Made by a program: the position numbers and the translations under genes | Source: an uncultured Desulfofustis sp. | GTDB taxonomy: Bacteria > Desulfobacterota > Desulfobulbia > Desulfobulbales > Desulfocapsaceae | Assembly (NCBI GenBank): GCA_905479735.1 | Contig: CAJQNS010000104.1 | Coordinates: 1 to 51,884 of the forward strand | Direction: 5' to 3' | Length of the DNA stretch: 51,884 nucleotides | In this document: positions 43,021 through 51,832 of the stretch, piece by piece | Layout: each line of letters begins with the position of its first letter | How positions within the stretch are numbered: position 1 is the first letter of the stretch | The notes under the pieces: model-generated | Databases searched by the model: none | Told to the model about the DNA's origin: nothing | The model's input: only the letters and a program-made list of their open reading frames with translations

Positions 43021-44026
43021 GATTACGCTCTATGTCCAGCTGGCGGTTGTGCTTCTGGCCGATTATGTTCTCGGAGACCCGCGACTGCTCCCCCATCCGG
43101 TGAGATTTATCGGCTGGTTGTGTGTCGTCTTTGAAGGATGTGCCAGAGATACCTGTTCTTGGCTGTCCCTTAGAATCAGAGGAATGGCTGCCTTTTTCCT
43201 GGTCTTGTTTACCACCATGGCTGTTCTTGCCCTGTTTTTCTTTGCCCTGACGCAGATTGCAGCAGGGGCAGCTTTGTTAGGGGCCTTTTTGGTATGTTTT
43301 TTTTGTATTGCCGCCGGTGATCTGGTAGCACACAGCAATAAAGTTTATAATTACCTGAATTTGGGCGATGTGACCGGAGCCCGCCAGGCGGTTAGTCTTA
43401 TGGTTGGCAGAGATACCGCTTTGCTCGATGACTCTGAAGTTGCCCGGGCTTGTGTGGAGTCGGTCAGCGAAAATATGGTTGATGGTATTACCGCCCCTTT
43501 GTTCTGGGCCTTTATCTTTTCCTTCGCCGGATTTGTGTTACCGTTCAATCCGCTTGTCTCAGCAGCCTGTGGTTGTATGGCGTATAAAGCAGTGAATACG
43601 ATGGATTCGATGTATGGATACAAGAATGAACGGTACCTCGAGTTCGGTTGGTTCGCCGCCCGTGTGGATGATGTGAGTAATATTATTCCAGCCCGGGCCA
43701 GCGGCTTGTGCCTGATAGGAGCGGCCTATCTACTGGGTTTTGACGGGAAAAGTGCAGCCCGAATATATAAAAACGACAGATTCAAAAGCAGCAGTCCCAA
43801 TAGTGGTCATAGTGAGGCCGCCGCAGCCGGAGCACTTGGCATAGAATTGGGCGGCCCGTCTGTCTATTTCGGTGAACAGACCTCTAAACCTCTTATCGGA
43901 AAAGGCATGAGGCGGGTAGGTCCGGAAGATATCAAAAAGGCCAACCGGCTGGTCATTGGCGGTTCGCTGATATTTTTTATCTGCTCCTGCCTGATACATT
44001 TGCTCTTGGTAAACGTTTTTCAATGA
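43010..44026 (+). CDS. cbiB: Adenosylcobinamide-phosphate synthase CbiB
   Basis: CbiB (338 aa) attaches aminopropanol phosphate to cobyric acid, using the product of the upstream CobD domain. It is a membrane protein with hydrophobic segments near residues 7-18, 58-80, 82-102, 155-180 and 310-335. Motifs are LGDPRLLPHPVRFIGW, ESVSENMVDGITAPLFW, VNTMDSMYGYKNERY, and FGWFAARVDDVSNIIPAR. The start is TTG 43010, overlapping cobQ by 11 bp; no later start keeps the first motif in a normal position. Confidence 0.94.
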   Translation: MASEITLYVQLAVVLLADYVLGDPRLLPHPVRFIGWLCVVFEGCARDTCSWLSLRIRGMAAFFLVLFTTMAVLALFFFALTQIAAGAALLGAFLVCFFCIAAGDLVAHSNKVYNYLNLGDVTGARQAVSLMVGRDTALLDDSEVARACVESVSENMVDGITAPLFWAFIFSFAGFVLPFNPLVSAACGCMAYKAVNTMDSMYGYKNERYLEFGWFAARVDDVSNIIPARASGLCLIGAAYLLGFDGKSAARIYKNDRFKSSSPNSGHSEAAAAGALGIELGGPSVYFGEQTSKPLIGKGMRRVGPEDIKKANRLVIGGSLIFFICSCLIHLLLVNVFQ

Positions 44027-45396
44027 GAAAAAGACCGGCATTTATTATCGGTGCGGCCAAAAGCGGCAGCGGAAAAACGACCCTGACGCTGGGGATTGTG
44101 GCAGCCCTGGTTGAGCGTGGATTAACCGTACAATGCTTTAAGTGCGGTCCCGATTTCATCGACCCGACCCTGCACCGGGCGATTACCTCGAAAAACTCAT
44201 ACAACCTCGATCTGAGAATGATGGGAGCTGACTGCTGTCGGCGCACCTACGAAGAGAAAAGCCGTGATGCCGATGTGGTTGTGGTAGAGGGAGTTATGGG
44301 CTTGTTTGATGGCGGTGATGCCAGCACGGCAGCCCTGGCTAAATTGTTGAATCTTCCGGTACTGCTCGTCGTCGATGCAGGTTCTGCAGCCGAGAGTGCA
44401 GCAGCGGTGGTGCATGGCTTCCAGAGTTTCGATTCCGAGCTGACTATACGAAATGTGATTTTTAATAATATCGGTTCTCCGAGACATCGTCAGCTGATCG
44501 AAGAAGCAGCAATGAACCATTGCTCCCTTGACTATGTAGGATTTTTCGGTCGCGACAGAAATTATCACATTCCCGAACGCCATTTGGGTTTGCACATGGG
44601 AAGTGAGGATCCGCTCGGCCAAGATGGTCTCACCCATCTGGTCACCGCAGTTGAGCAAGATCTGGATCTCGACGCCATCGCGGCACTAAGTCCTGTCGGC
44701 TGCGCCGATTCCGGGGTGGCAGAACCTTGGCAATCACAAGCTGCAGTTGGAGAGCAAAATAGAACATATCGCCTCGGCCTGGCCCTGGATGAAGCCTTTT
44801 GTTTCTATTACCCGCAGAATATTGAGTTGTTTGAGCAGAGGGGTTTCGAAATCGTTCGCTTCAGCCCTCTCCATGACACTATGCTGCCGGATGGTTTGGA
44901 TATGCTTTACTTTGGCGGCGGCTACCCGGAAAGTTACGGATCAGAATTGAGCCGCAATCGGCGAATGCGCGAAGAAATTGTCAAAGCTCATCACCATGAT
45001 CTGCCAATTTATGCCGAATGCGGTGGGTTCATGTATCTCTGTCGTACTCTGAAAGATATGGATGGAGGAGTACATCAGATGGTGGGTATCTTTCCTTTCG
45101 ACACAGTCATGAACCAGAGATTGAGAAAACTGGGCTATCGGCAGGCAAAGCTACTCAAAGACTGTATCCTTGGAGCCAGAGGAACACAGGTCAAGGGCCA
45201 CGAATTTCACTATTCGGATATTGAAATTGATGATAAAGAACCTGAAAAACTAAGGAAATATGAACATCTCTATAGTCTTGATAATAATTCTCACGAAGGC
45301 TATAGTGTTGGCTCCGCGCTGGGCAGCTATGTCCATCTTCATTTTGGCGACTCGGTCTCGGTAATCGACCACATCTATAAAAACATGCAGAAATAA
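44023..45396 (+). CDS. cbiA: Cobyrinate a,c-diamide synthase CbiA
   Basis: CbiA (457 aa) uses ATP and glutamine to amidate the a and c side chains. It has Walker A GAAKSGSGKTTLTLGI, FKCGPDFIDPTLH, EGVMGLFDG, and a class I amidotransferase half with the nucleophile in YAECGGFMYL (C333) and GHEFHYS. It overlaps cbiB by 4 bp (ATGA). The wording fits CbiA rather than aerobic CobB, as expected with CbiG/H/C. Confidence 0.95.
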   Translation: MRKRPAFIIGAAKSGSGKTTLTLGIVAALVERGLTVQCFKCGPDFIDPTLHRAITSKNSYNLDLRMMGADCCRRTYEEKSRDADVVVVEGVMGLFDGGDASTAALAKLLNLPVLLVVDAGSAAESAAAVVHGFQSFDSELTIRNVIFNNIGSPRHRQLIEEAAMNHCSLDYVGFFGRDRNYHIPERHLGLHMGSEDPLGQDGLTHLVTAVEQDLDLDAIAALSPVGCADSGVAEPWQSQAAVGEQNRTYRLGLALDEAFCFYYPQNIELFEQRGFEIVRFSPLHDTMLPDGLDMLYFGGGYPESYGSELSRNRRMREEIVKAHHHDLPIYAECGGFMYLCRTLKDMDGGVHQMVGIFPFDTVMNQRLRKLGYRQAKLLKDCILGARGTQVKGHEFHYSDIEIDDKEPEKLRKYEHLYSLDNNSHEGYSVGSALGSYVHLHFGDSVSVIDHIYKNMQK

Positions 45397-45408
45397 ACAC
45401 TCCCGCAA

Positions 45409-46068
45409 ATGACCAAGATTAAGAACGTCGCACCCTCGGAAATAGAATCGCAGAGTTTCGCTATTATCGAGCGTGAATTTCAAGACCAGACCGGCCTGAT
45501 TGGTTCCGAGATAGATCCAGACCGCTTCCAGGTGATCAGAAGGGTAATCCATGCTACTGGAGATTTTGACTTTGCCGGCAGTCTACTATTTCATGACCAG
45601 AGTATCGGGGCGGCCATCTCGTCGATAATTTCCGGCAGGGATATCTACATCGATGTTTCAATGGGTGCCGCAGGCATAAGCAGGTCGATTCTTGAAAGGT
45701 TCGGCGGTTCCGTCAGCTGCTTCATCAATGATGAGGATGTGGCGGAAAAAGCCAGGCGAGAGGGTAAAACCAGAACCGAGACCGCCCTTGAAAAGCTTTC
45801 CGGTACAGATATCGGGATCATTGCGGTTGGCAACGCCCCGACCGCCCTGATTGCCGCCATGGCACTGATCGAGGCTGGTAAAATTGCTCCTGCGCTTGTA
45901 GTGGGTGTGCCGGTGGGCTTTGTTAATGCAATGGAATCGAAAGAAATCCTGGCCGCCCAAGAATATCCTTTCATCACTAATCAAGGGCGCAAAGGGGGCA
46001 CTCCGGTTGCTGTCGCCATCGTCAATGCCCTGCTCAGACTGGGACTTCATGCCTCAGGTCAGGGATGA
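45409..46068 (+). CDS. cbiC: Cobalt-precorrin-8 methylmutase CbiC
   Basis: CbiC (219 aa) moves a methyl from C11 to C12, giving cobyrinate. The catalytic histidine is in VIHATGDFDF; VSMGAAGISRS, GNAPTALIAAMALIEAGK, and GVPVGFVNAMESKE match the family. There is no Shine-Dalgarno, and it begins 12 bp after cbiA. It is the last gene of the cobalamin run; a new promoter follows for ndk. Confidence 0.94.
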   Translation: MTKIKNVAPSEIESQSFAIIEREFQDQTGLIGSEIDPDRFQVIRRVIHATGDFDFAGSLLFHDQSIGAAISSIISGRDIYIDVSMGAAGISRSILERFGGSVSCFINDEDVAEKARREGKTRTETALEKLSGTDIGIIAVGNAPTALIAAMALIEAGKIAPALVVGVPVGFVNAMESKEILAAQEYPFITNQGRKGGTPVAVAIVNALLRLGLHASGQG

Positions 46069-46081
46069 GTGTATCTCGAGC

Positions 46082-46110
46082 TTGACAAACCGCAGCTGCG
46101 GTGCTACAGG
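46082..46110 (+). promoter_or_regulatory. ndk promoter with a perfect palindrome in the spacer
   Basis: TTGACA (46082-46087) and TACAGG (46105-46110) are 17 bases apart. A 14-base perfect palindrome ACCGCAGCTGCGGT (46089-46102) fills most of the spacer, a classical repressor position. Confidence 0.5.
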
Positions 46111-46155
46111 TTTTCTCCCAATTTCACCCTGTAATCAATTCTAAAGAGGATATCG

Positions 46156-46569
46156 ATGGAAAAAACATTTGCGATCATAAAACCTGATGCCTTCGCAGCA
46201 GGCAATGCTGGAAAGATTCTTGCCCGAATCTATGAAGAGGGCTTCAAGGTTATTGGTCTGAAAAAACTCTTTTTGAGTAAAAAGGAAGCCGAGGGGTTCT
46301 ATTATGTCCACCGGGAGCGGCCGTTTTTTGCTGAGCTCACCGATTTTATGAGCAGCGGGCCTTGCATCGTTATGGTGTTGGAAGCTGAAGGGGCGATCAA
46401 GAAATGGAGAGACCTCATGGGCGCCACCGATCCAGCCGAAGCTGCAGAGGGAACGTTGAGAAAAGAATTCGGAACCTTTGTCGGCGAAAATGCCACCCAT
46501 GGATCCGATGCTCCAGAAACTGCAACATTCGAGATATCCTATTTCTTCTCCGGCCTGGAGTTGCTCTAG
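46156..46569 (+). CDS. ndk: Nucleoside diphosphate kinase
   Basis: Ndk (137 aa) moves the terminal phosphate between nucleoside di- and triphosphates. It opens with [20 protein letters not shown], includes VHRERPFF and [15 protein letters not shown], and carries the phosphorylated histidine in [15 protein letters not shown] precedes the ATG. Full length. Confidence 0.96.
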   Translation: MEKTFAIIKPDAFAAGNAGKILARIYEEGFKVIGLKKLFLSKKEAEGFYYVHRERPFFAELTDFMSSGPCIVMVLEAEGAIKKWRDLMGATDPAEAAEGTLRKEFGTFVGENATHGSDAPETATFEISYFFSGLELL

Positions 46570-46791
46570 AGACTCAGCCCGCGATACCCATCTTGCTCCC
46601 ATCATGTTCTCGCAGAGGATGGTGGGGGCAGCTTTAACAAAGCAGGCGGACCGGTTACCGCAGATCAGTCATTGTCCAGCAGGCCTCATCGACTGCTGAT
46701 AAAGAAAGCTTGGAAATGGCGTCATAAAGAATATTCAATTCATTCAGGCAGCAATTATTTCTATTTATCGCAACCACTGGCGGTAGGAGCC

Positions 46792-47088
46792 ATGGCAAAA
46801 ATCGCGCTTATCCCAGAGGGGGTAGCTGAAAAATCAGAATTTATCAATAACCTGGGTTTACCCGTCAACTACATGGAAGATTTTTCCGTGCTCGGGATAG
46901 TTGTTGACCGCTACCAGGATTCTGTTGCTGTTCTGAAAAAATCGGGATTCACCATCGAGAGCCTCAAGCCGGGGGCAATAATCAGCTGCGAAGATCCTTC
47001 CGGAATCGGCAAGATACTGGCTTTGTTAAGCACCCAAAGCATCCGCTGCAATTATCAGGATATCGCCGATTCGTTCTACCAGGCTTGA
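46792..47088 (+). CDS. Small ACT-like protein of unknown function
   Basis: This 98-residue protein starts MAKIALIPEGVAEKSEF. The pattern of strands and helices (NNLGLPVNYMEDFSVLGIVVD; GKILALLSTQSIRCNY) suggests one ACT-like ligand-binding fold, but I cannot place it in a named family. AGGAG lies only two bases before the ATG, tight for a ribosome binding site; an in-frame TTG at 46672 would add 40 residues with no conserved look. It stands between ndk and the convergent xseA. Confidence 0.55.
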   Translation: MAKIALIPEGVAEKSEFINNLGLPVNYMEDFSVLGIVVDRYQDSVAVLKKSGFTIESLKPGAIISCEDPSGIGKILALLSTQSIRCNYQDIADSFYQA

Positions 47089-47119
47089 TAATTGTGACTG
47101 CCGTCAGGTGACGGCCCGC

Positions 47120-48496
47120 TCAGGTTTTTTTTCGCACCACCCGGCAGTCCATTGAACCCTGATGAAGCCGGATTTCCACTTCTTCCTCTTCGATCACCTG
47201 ACTGGTGCTGGTAACGATTTCTTTTGACTTGCCAGCTGTCCCATCCCCTTTGGAAACGATACCATACCCTCGAGCAAGTGTTTTCAGTGGACTAAGAGTG
47301 TCTAGTACGGCAGCGTTTTGTTCGAGCCTGTTCTGACGTGACTGGATCACCTGATCCGTTCTGTCGATCAATCTTTGACCAAGGTATGCTAGTCTGTCAT
47401 GGTGACGATTGATGGAATATTCGGGCGATAGCCGAAGCAGAAGCGAAAACATCTCTGAGAAGCGCTTAGCTTTGAGCTCTACCGATAGTGCCATTGAAGC
47501 GTGAAGCCTGGAGAAAAGATGGTCAACGGTGAAAGTATGGTGGCTGAAAGCCTGGTCAAAGGTCGACAAAGTTTCAGTCGCCCTGTTGAGGCGAATGGTG
47601 TAATTATCAAGAAGATAGCCCATCGACCTGAGCAGACGCGCGGAAAAATATTCGAGTCTTTCCTTATAACCGGCTGGGTCTGAAGTGATCAGTTCGGCGG
47701 CAGCAGTCGGGGTCGCACACCTGTGGTCGGCACAGAAGTCGGCAATAGTAAAATCGGTCTCGTGACCAATCCCTGTAACAATAGGTATTTTAGCCCTAAA
47801 TATGGCCCTGGCAACAGTTTCTTCATTGTATGACCAGAGATCCTCGATCGATCCACCGCCTCTGCATAAGACGATTACGTCAGGGCTGAAGGTGTGGGCT
47901 GTCTCAATAGCTCGACAGATTTCTTCGACGGAGTCCTTCCCCTGGACCCGGACAGGCAGAATCTGAATTAAAAGATCGGAGCGGCGCCCGTGGCATATGG
48001 AGATGAAATCATGTACGGCGGCCCCAGTCGGGGAGGTGATTAAGATGGCCTTGTCTATGGCTTCCGGCAACTTCAGCTTATGTTCCTGGTCAAACAGTCC
48101 TTCGCTTCTGAGCTTATGTTTTAGCTGTTCAAATAGAATCCGAAGCTGACCGGTACCATCGAAATCTATAGTGTCGACAATGAGTTGGTATTGACCGCGG
48201 GGCTCGTAGACACTGATCCGGCCATCGCAGATAACCTGCTGTCCCTCTTCGAGCTCATTGGCAAGCCAGCGCCTCTGGTTTTTAAAGAGTACAGAAGCTA
48301 ACTGGGACTGGCTGTCTTTAAGAATGAAATAAGTGTGACCTGAAAACGGCTGTCTGATAGTAGAGATTTCACCACGAACCCGAACAAAACGGAAATCTTT
48401 GTCGAGAAGTTGACGAATCTCGGAATTGATTTGTGATACGGACTTGACCTGTTGAAGCAATCCTTCTTTCATATTCCCTGCATTAACTCTGAGCAT
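47120..48496 (-). CDS. xseA: Exodeoxyribonuclease VII large subunit
   Basis: XseA (458 aa) with XseB degrades single-stranded DNA. The N-terminal OB fold has VRVRGEISTIRQPFSGHTYFILKD (residues 38-61) and GQYQLIVD. The catalytic part has ILITSPTGAAVHDF, the CRGGGSIEDLWSYNEE motif, and GIGHETDFTIADF. A heptad-rich helical region and GYGIVSK end the protein. ATG 48472, eight codons in, is an alternative start. xseB is not adjacent, unlike in many genomes. Confidence 0.94.
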   Translation of the reverse strand: MLRVNAGNMKEGLLQQVKSVSQINSEIRQLLDKDFRFVRVRGEISTIRQPFSGHTYFILKDSQSQLASVLFKNQRRWLANELEEGQQVICDGRISVYEPRGQYQLIVDTIDFDGTGQLRILFEQLKHKLRSEGLFDQEHKLKLPEAIDKAILITSPTGAAVHDFISICHGRRSDLLIQILPVRVQGKDSVEEICRAIETAHTFSPDVIVLCRGGGSIEDLWSYNEETVARAIFRAKIPIVTGIGHETDFTIADFCADHRCATPTAAAELITSDPAGYKERLEYFSARLLRSMGYLLDNYTIRLNRATETLSTFDQAFSHHTFTVDHLFSRLHASMALSVELKAKRFSEMFSLLLRLSPEYSINRHHDRLAYLGQRLIDRTDQVIQSRQNRLEQNAAVLDTLSPLKTLARGYGIVSKGDGTAGKSKEIVTSTSQVIEEEEVEIRLHQGSMDCRVVRKKT

Positions 48497-48529
48497 GGTT
48501 TACGGATGGACACCTTTGCGCATTTGTAC

Positions 48530-48558
48530 TATATATGACTCGCTGATTTCTAAAACAA
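48530..48558 (-). promoter_or_regulatory. Possible xseA promoter
   Basis: Reading left, TTGTTT (48558-48553), a 17-base spacer and TATATA (48535-48530) lie about 35 bases ahead of the xseA ATG, in the 95-bp gap divergent from the TPR gene. Confidence 0.45.
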
Positions 48559-48591
48559 TAAAAATGTAGGTGAACATCTAGGAGAACTCTG

Positions 48592-49281
48592 ATGGCCAAC
48601 GAAGATATCTTCGATAAGGAGTACGTTGACGAGCGGGATAAGAACAGTCTTGAAGGATTGCTGGAGCAGCTTAACCTGCCGCCGGCAGTAATTAAATTCG
48701 TCAAAGAGCACAAAAGACTTGTTCAGGCTGGTATCGCCGGGCTGATTATTCTTGTGGTGGGCTGGTCGCTTTACAGCTCATATAGGGATGGTAAAATTGA
48801 GAAAAGCTCAGAGGCGTTATTTTCAGCTCAGGAATCGAGCGATCAGCAGATGTTGGATAAGCTCGCTGAAGTAGAAAAGAAATTCAAAGGTACGGACGCA
48901 GCGCTCTGGGCTTCTATCAATACTGCCCAGGAGTATATGAATGACTCAAAGATGATCGAAGCACAGCAGAAGTTCAAGGAGGTCAGGGACGACCTCAAAG
49001 CATCATCTCCTCTCTGGCCGCTAGTTTCTGTAGGTATCGCCCAATCGTCCGAGGCGGCCCAGAATTTTGAAGAAGCAGCCGCTGAGTATACCAAACTGAT
49101 GGAATTGGAAGGTTATCAGGACATTGGCTATCTAGGAACGGCCCGCATCCATGAATTACAGGGCAATAATGATAAAGCACTGGAACTTTATGAAAACTAT
49201 CTGGCCATGCTGGATCCATCTGCCACGCTACAGCGGGTAATGGTGGAAGAGAAAATCGCTAGAATCAAGGCAGTAAAGTGA
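48592..49281 (+). CDS. Membrane-anchored TPR protein (YfgM-like)
   Basis: This 229-residue protein has a cytoplasmic N-terminus (~45 aa), one transmembrane segment (residues ~46-64, AGIAGLIILVVGWSLYSSY), and a periplasmic helical part with TPR-like pairs (AQNFEEAAAEYTKLMELEGY; GNNDKALELYENYLA). The layout is that of YfgM/TPR_21 proteins, which in E. coli sit with the SecYEG-PpiD translocon. The call is from architecture. The ATG follows AGGAG. Its stop overlaps the panC GTG start by 4 bp. Confidence 0.78.
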   Translation: MANEDIFDKEYVDERDKNSLEGLLEQLNLPPAVIKFVKEHKRLVQAGIAGLIILVVGWSLYSSYRDGKIEKSSEALFSAQESSDQQMLDKLAEVEKKFKGTDAALWASINTAQEYMNDSKMIEAQQKFKEVRDDLKASSPLWPLVSVGIAQSSEAAQNFEEAAAEYTKLMELEGYQDIGYLGTARIHELQGNNDKALELYENYLAMLDPSATLQRVMVEEKIARIKAVK

Positions 49282-50132
49282 TTATCAGCAGATCGATCGA
49301 AGAAATTCGTGAGGTTGTCGCCAATTGGCGCCTAGAAGGCTGTGACATAGGTCTGGTGCCGACCATGGGATATTTCCATGACGGGCATCTGGAACTGATG
49401 CGGACATCGGTACATAGAGCCGACAAGACGGTTGTCTCCCTGTTTGTCAACCCCACCCAGTTTGGACCGGGGGAGGACCTCGATGTGTATCCGCGAGATT
49501 TTGATGGTGACTGTGCCAAGGCTCGGCAGGTCGGTGTCGATGCAATGTTCTGTCCCGGGCCTCAGGAGATTTATCAGTCGGGTTACAAGACAGAGGTTTC
49601 TGTTGCCAGTTTAGCTGCCGGATTATGTGGCGTTGACCGACCAGGCCATTTCACAGGGGTTGCCACGGTTGTTACCAAACTGTTCAACATCGTTCTTCCG
49701 GACTATGCATTTTTCGGAGATAAAGACTTTCAACAGTTGAGGATCATTCAACAACTCACCCAGGATCTCAATTTCGCTATTTCTATAGTCGGCGTTCCCA
49801 TTGTCAGAGAAGATGACGGATTGGCAATGAGTTCACGTAATGCCTACCTGAGCGAATCAGAGCGCCAGGAAGTTTTGGTGCTCTATAAGGCTCTGCAGTT
49901 GATCAGGCAACGAGTGTTTGAGAGCAAGGGCACTATCGATACCGATGATTTAATCAAGACAGCTGCGGCCCTGTTTGACAAGAATAACTCTTGCTCTCTC
50001 GAGTACCTGTCGATTGTCGATGAGCAGAGTCTGCAAGGGCTTTCCAAGGTGTGGGGGCGTTGTCGTGCACTGGGAGCCATCCGGGTAAATCAGCGCATAA
50101 GACTTATCGACAATATGGCACTTTACAGGTAG
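49278..50132 (+). CDS. panC: Pantothenate synthetase
   Basis: PanC (284 aa) condenses pantoate and β-alanine using ATP. It has LVPTMGYFHDGHLELM with the HxGH motif (usually MGALHxGH, here MGYFHDGH), SLFVNPTQFGPGEDLDVYPRD (residues 54-74), FFGDKDFQQL, and the KMSKS-like MSSRNAYLS. The start is GTG, within the stop of the TPR gene. panB and panD are not in the window. Confidence 0.95.
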   Translation: MIISRSIEEIREVVANWRLEGCDIGLVPTMGYFHDGHLELMRTSVHRADKTVVSLFVNPTQFGPGEDLDVYPRDFDGDCAKARQVGVDAMFCPGPQEIYQSGYKTEVSVASLAAGLCGVDRPGHFTGVATVVTKLFNIVLPDYAFFGDKDFQQLRIIQQLTQDLNFAISIVGVPIVREDDGLAMSSRNAYLSESERQEVLVLYKALQLIRQRVFESKGTIDTDDLIKTAAALFDKNNSCSLEYLSIVDEQSLQGLSKVWGRCRALGAIRVNQRIRLIDNMALYR

Positions 50133-50205
50133 AATTATCCGTATTAACCAGTGAAGTTTATAGGCAGTTTTGTGAGACAGGGGATTACGATTTGGAGGAA
50201 GGGGT

Positions 50206-51408
50206 ATGCCTGGTTTTGAAATATTTGGTGCAGAAGAGAAAGAGCAAATTCTCGAGGTTCTCGATACCGGTGTTTTATTTCGCTACGAATTTAGCGAGCA
50301 GCGCAGAGGGATATACAAAGTAAAGGAATTCGAAGAAAAATTTGGTGCCTACACCGGAGCCGGCTATGCCCAGGCGGTGAGTTCTGGCACTGCTGCTTTG
50401 AAAGTCGCCTTGAAGGCCATGGGGGTTGGGCCGGGAGATGAGGTCATTACCCAGGGTTTTACCTTTGTCGCAACCTGGGAAGCCATCTTAGAAGTCGGAG
50501 CAATTCCGGTATTCAGCGAAATCGATGCGACACTGAATATGGATCCGGCCGATCTGAAGAACAAAATTAACAACAAAACCGCCTGTATCGTTCCGGTTCA
50601 CATGCTGGGCGCGGCTGCTCGAATTGAGGAAATCATAGAAATTGCCGACCAGGCCGGGATCCCTGTGCTCGAGGATACTGCCCAGGCGGCCGGCGGCCAC
50701 ATAAATGGGAAGTATTTAGGTACCTTTGGGAAATGCGGAACCTTCTCTTTCGATTCGGTAAAAACGATGACGACAGGGGAGGGGGGAATGATCATCACCG
50801 ATGATCCGAAACTTCATACAGAGATGTCTGAATATCACGATCACGGCCATGATCATGCGGTCAATCCTGGTGGGAGAGGTGGAGAGGGCCGTTCGTTCAT
50901 CGGTTTTAACTATAGGATGATGGAACTGCAGGGTGCTATCGGTATTGCTCAATTGGCAAAACTCGACTCAATGGTTGCAGCTCAGAAAAAAAACAAGCAC
51001 AGACTGAAAGAGTCTCTCAGCCTGATTCCGGGGATCAGATTCAGAGAACTGATGGATCCGACAGGAGACAGTGCCACGTTTCTGTCATTCTCTCTAGCCG
51101 ATTCCGATCATCGAAAGAGAGTAGGCAAGGTGCTGCAGGAGAATGGGGCGGCGGCAATTTGCTGGGTAGAAAACAGTTGGCATTTCTACCCAAAATGGGA
51201 ACACTTGCTCGCTGGCTCCACCCAGACCAGAAGCGGCTGGCCGTTCACCGACCCTGGAGGAAAGAGAAGGGTTGTTTATGATCCCATAGCTTTGCCGGTT
51301 TCAGCCGATCTGCTTGACCGAACACTGGTGTATCCTATTTCAATCAGAATGTCGGAAACAAGATTGCAGGATATGGAGGAGGCGATAAGGAAAGCCGCTG
51401 AAGCTTAA
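50206..51408 (+). CDS. DegT/DnrJ/EryC1/StrS-family sugar aminotransferase (KdnA-like)
   Basis: This 400-residue PLP enzyme has the family motifs SSGTAALKVAL, PVHMLGAAARI, EDTAQAAGG (D157, Q160), and the Schiff-base lysine in SFDSVKTMTTGEGG (K186). The N-terminal wording MPGFEIFG...TGVLFRYEF and the DHGHDH cluster (residues 212-217) recall KdnA, which with KdnB makes 8-amino-3,8-dideoxy-Kdo in Shewanella lipopolysaccharide. That assignment is from memory of the family and not certain; no kdnB or Kdo gene is in the window. GGAGGAAGGGG precedes the ATG. Confidence 0.82.
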   Translation: MPGFEIFGAEEKEQILEVLDTGVLFRYEFSEQRRGIYKVKEFEEKFGAYTGAGYAQAVSSGTAALKVALKAMGVGPGDEVITQGFTFVATWEAILEVGAIPVFSEIDATLNMDPADLKNKINNKTACIVPVHMLGAAARIEEIIEIADQAGIPVLEDTAQAAGGHINGKYLGTFGKCGTFSFDSVKTMTTGEGGMIITDDPKLHTEMSEYHDHGHDHAVNPGGRGGEGRSFIGFNYRMMELQGAIGIAQLAKLDSMVAAQKKNKHRLKESLSLIPGIRFRELMDPTGDSATFLSFSLADSDHRKRVGKVLQENGAAAICWVENSWHFYPKWEHLLAGSTQTRSGWPFTDPGGKRRVVYDPIALPVSADLLDRTLVYPISIRMSETRLQDMEEAIRKAAEA

Positions 51409-51435
51409 ACTTCAGATCCACTGCCTTGGTATCGG

Positions 51436-51468
51436 GAGGGCATCAGAAGGTGATGCTCTCTTTTTTTT
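51436..51468 (+). terminator. Rho-independent terminator after the aminotransferase gene
   Basis: GAGGGCATCA (51436-51445) pairs with TGATGCTCTC (51451-51460) with one wobble, then eight T. The T-run touches the end of the convergent hydrolase gene. Confidence 0.85.
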
Positions 51469-51832
51469 ATTGTTTGTAGAATTTATGAGAGCCGTACTGG
51501 GCTATATAGGTAAATCCTGATGCCCAGTTGGGGGTTATGGTTTCAAGGTGGTAGTGAGTTGCTCCATCGGTGAAATCGGGGGTTTGCAGAGCCAGGTATA
51601 CGGAGTGAAGACATTTGAGAAATGCATCTGGATCATCCGGCACATAAGAATCTTTCTGGAAGGTCCAACTGAACTGATATGGTTGCCTGATGACTTCTTT
51701 CAGAGGTAGCTGCTTTTCCGAAGCCCTGTTCAGTGTAACATGGGCAACAGCCACCTGGCCAATCTGCGGTTCAGATCTGGCTTCATGGTAAACGTTCAGT
51801 GTTAACCAGAGTAACCCTTCAAGTAAGGTCAT
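51467..51832 (-). CDS. SleB/CwlJ-type cell-wall hydrolase
   Basis: This 121-residue protein matches the Hydrolase_2 fold of spore-cortex lytic enzymes: YHEARSEPQIGQVAVAHVTLNR with the catalytic-type glutamate in HEAR, PYQFSWTF, and GATHYHLETITPNWA. It is only the catalytic domain, with no signal peptide or SPOR/LysM module, so export or a phage-like origin is unclear. AGAGG precedes the ATG. It converges on the aminotransferase gene. The last 52 bases of the window, upstream of it, show only its ribosome binding site. Confidence 0.85.
   Translation of the reverse strand: MTLLEGLLWLTLNVYHEARSEPQIGQVAVAHVTLNRASEKQLPLKEVIRQPYQFSWTFQKDSYVPDDPDAFLKCLHSVYLALQTPDFTDGATHYHLETITPNWASGFTYIAQYGSHKFYKQ

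Noticed and set aside
46600-46635. Imperfect stem after ndk (GCTCCCATCAT with ATGGTGGGGGC)
   Set aside because: It needs several wobble pairs and no T-run follows; too weak to call a terminator.
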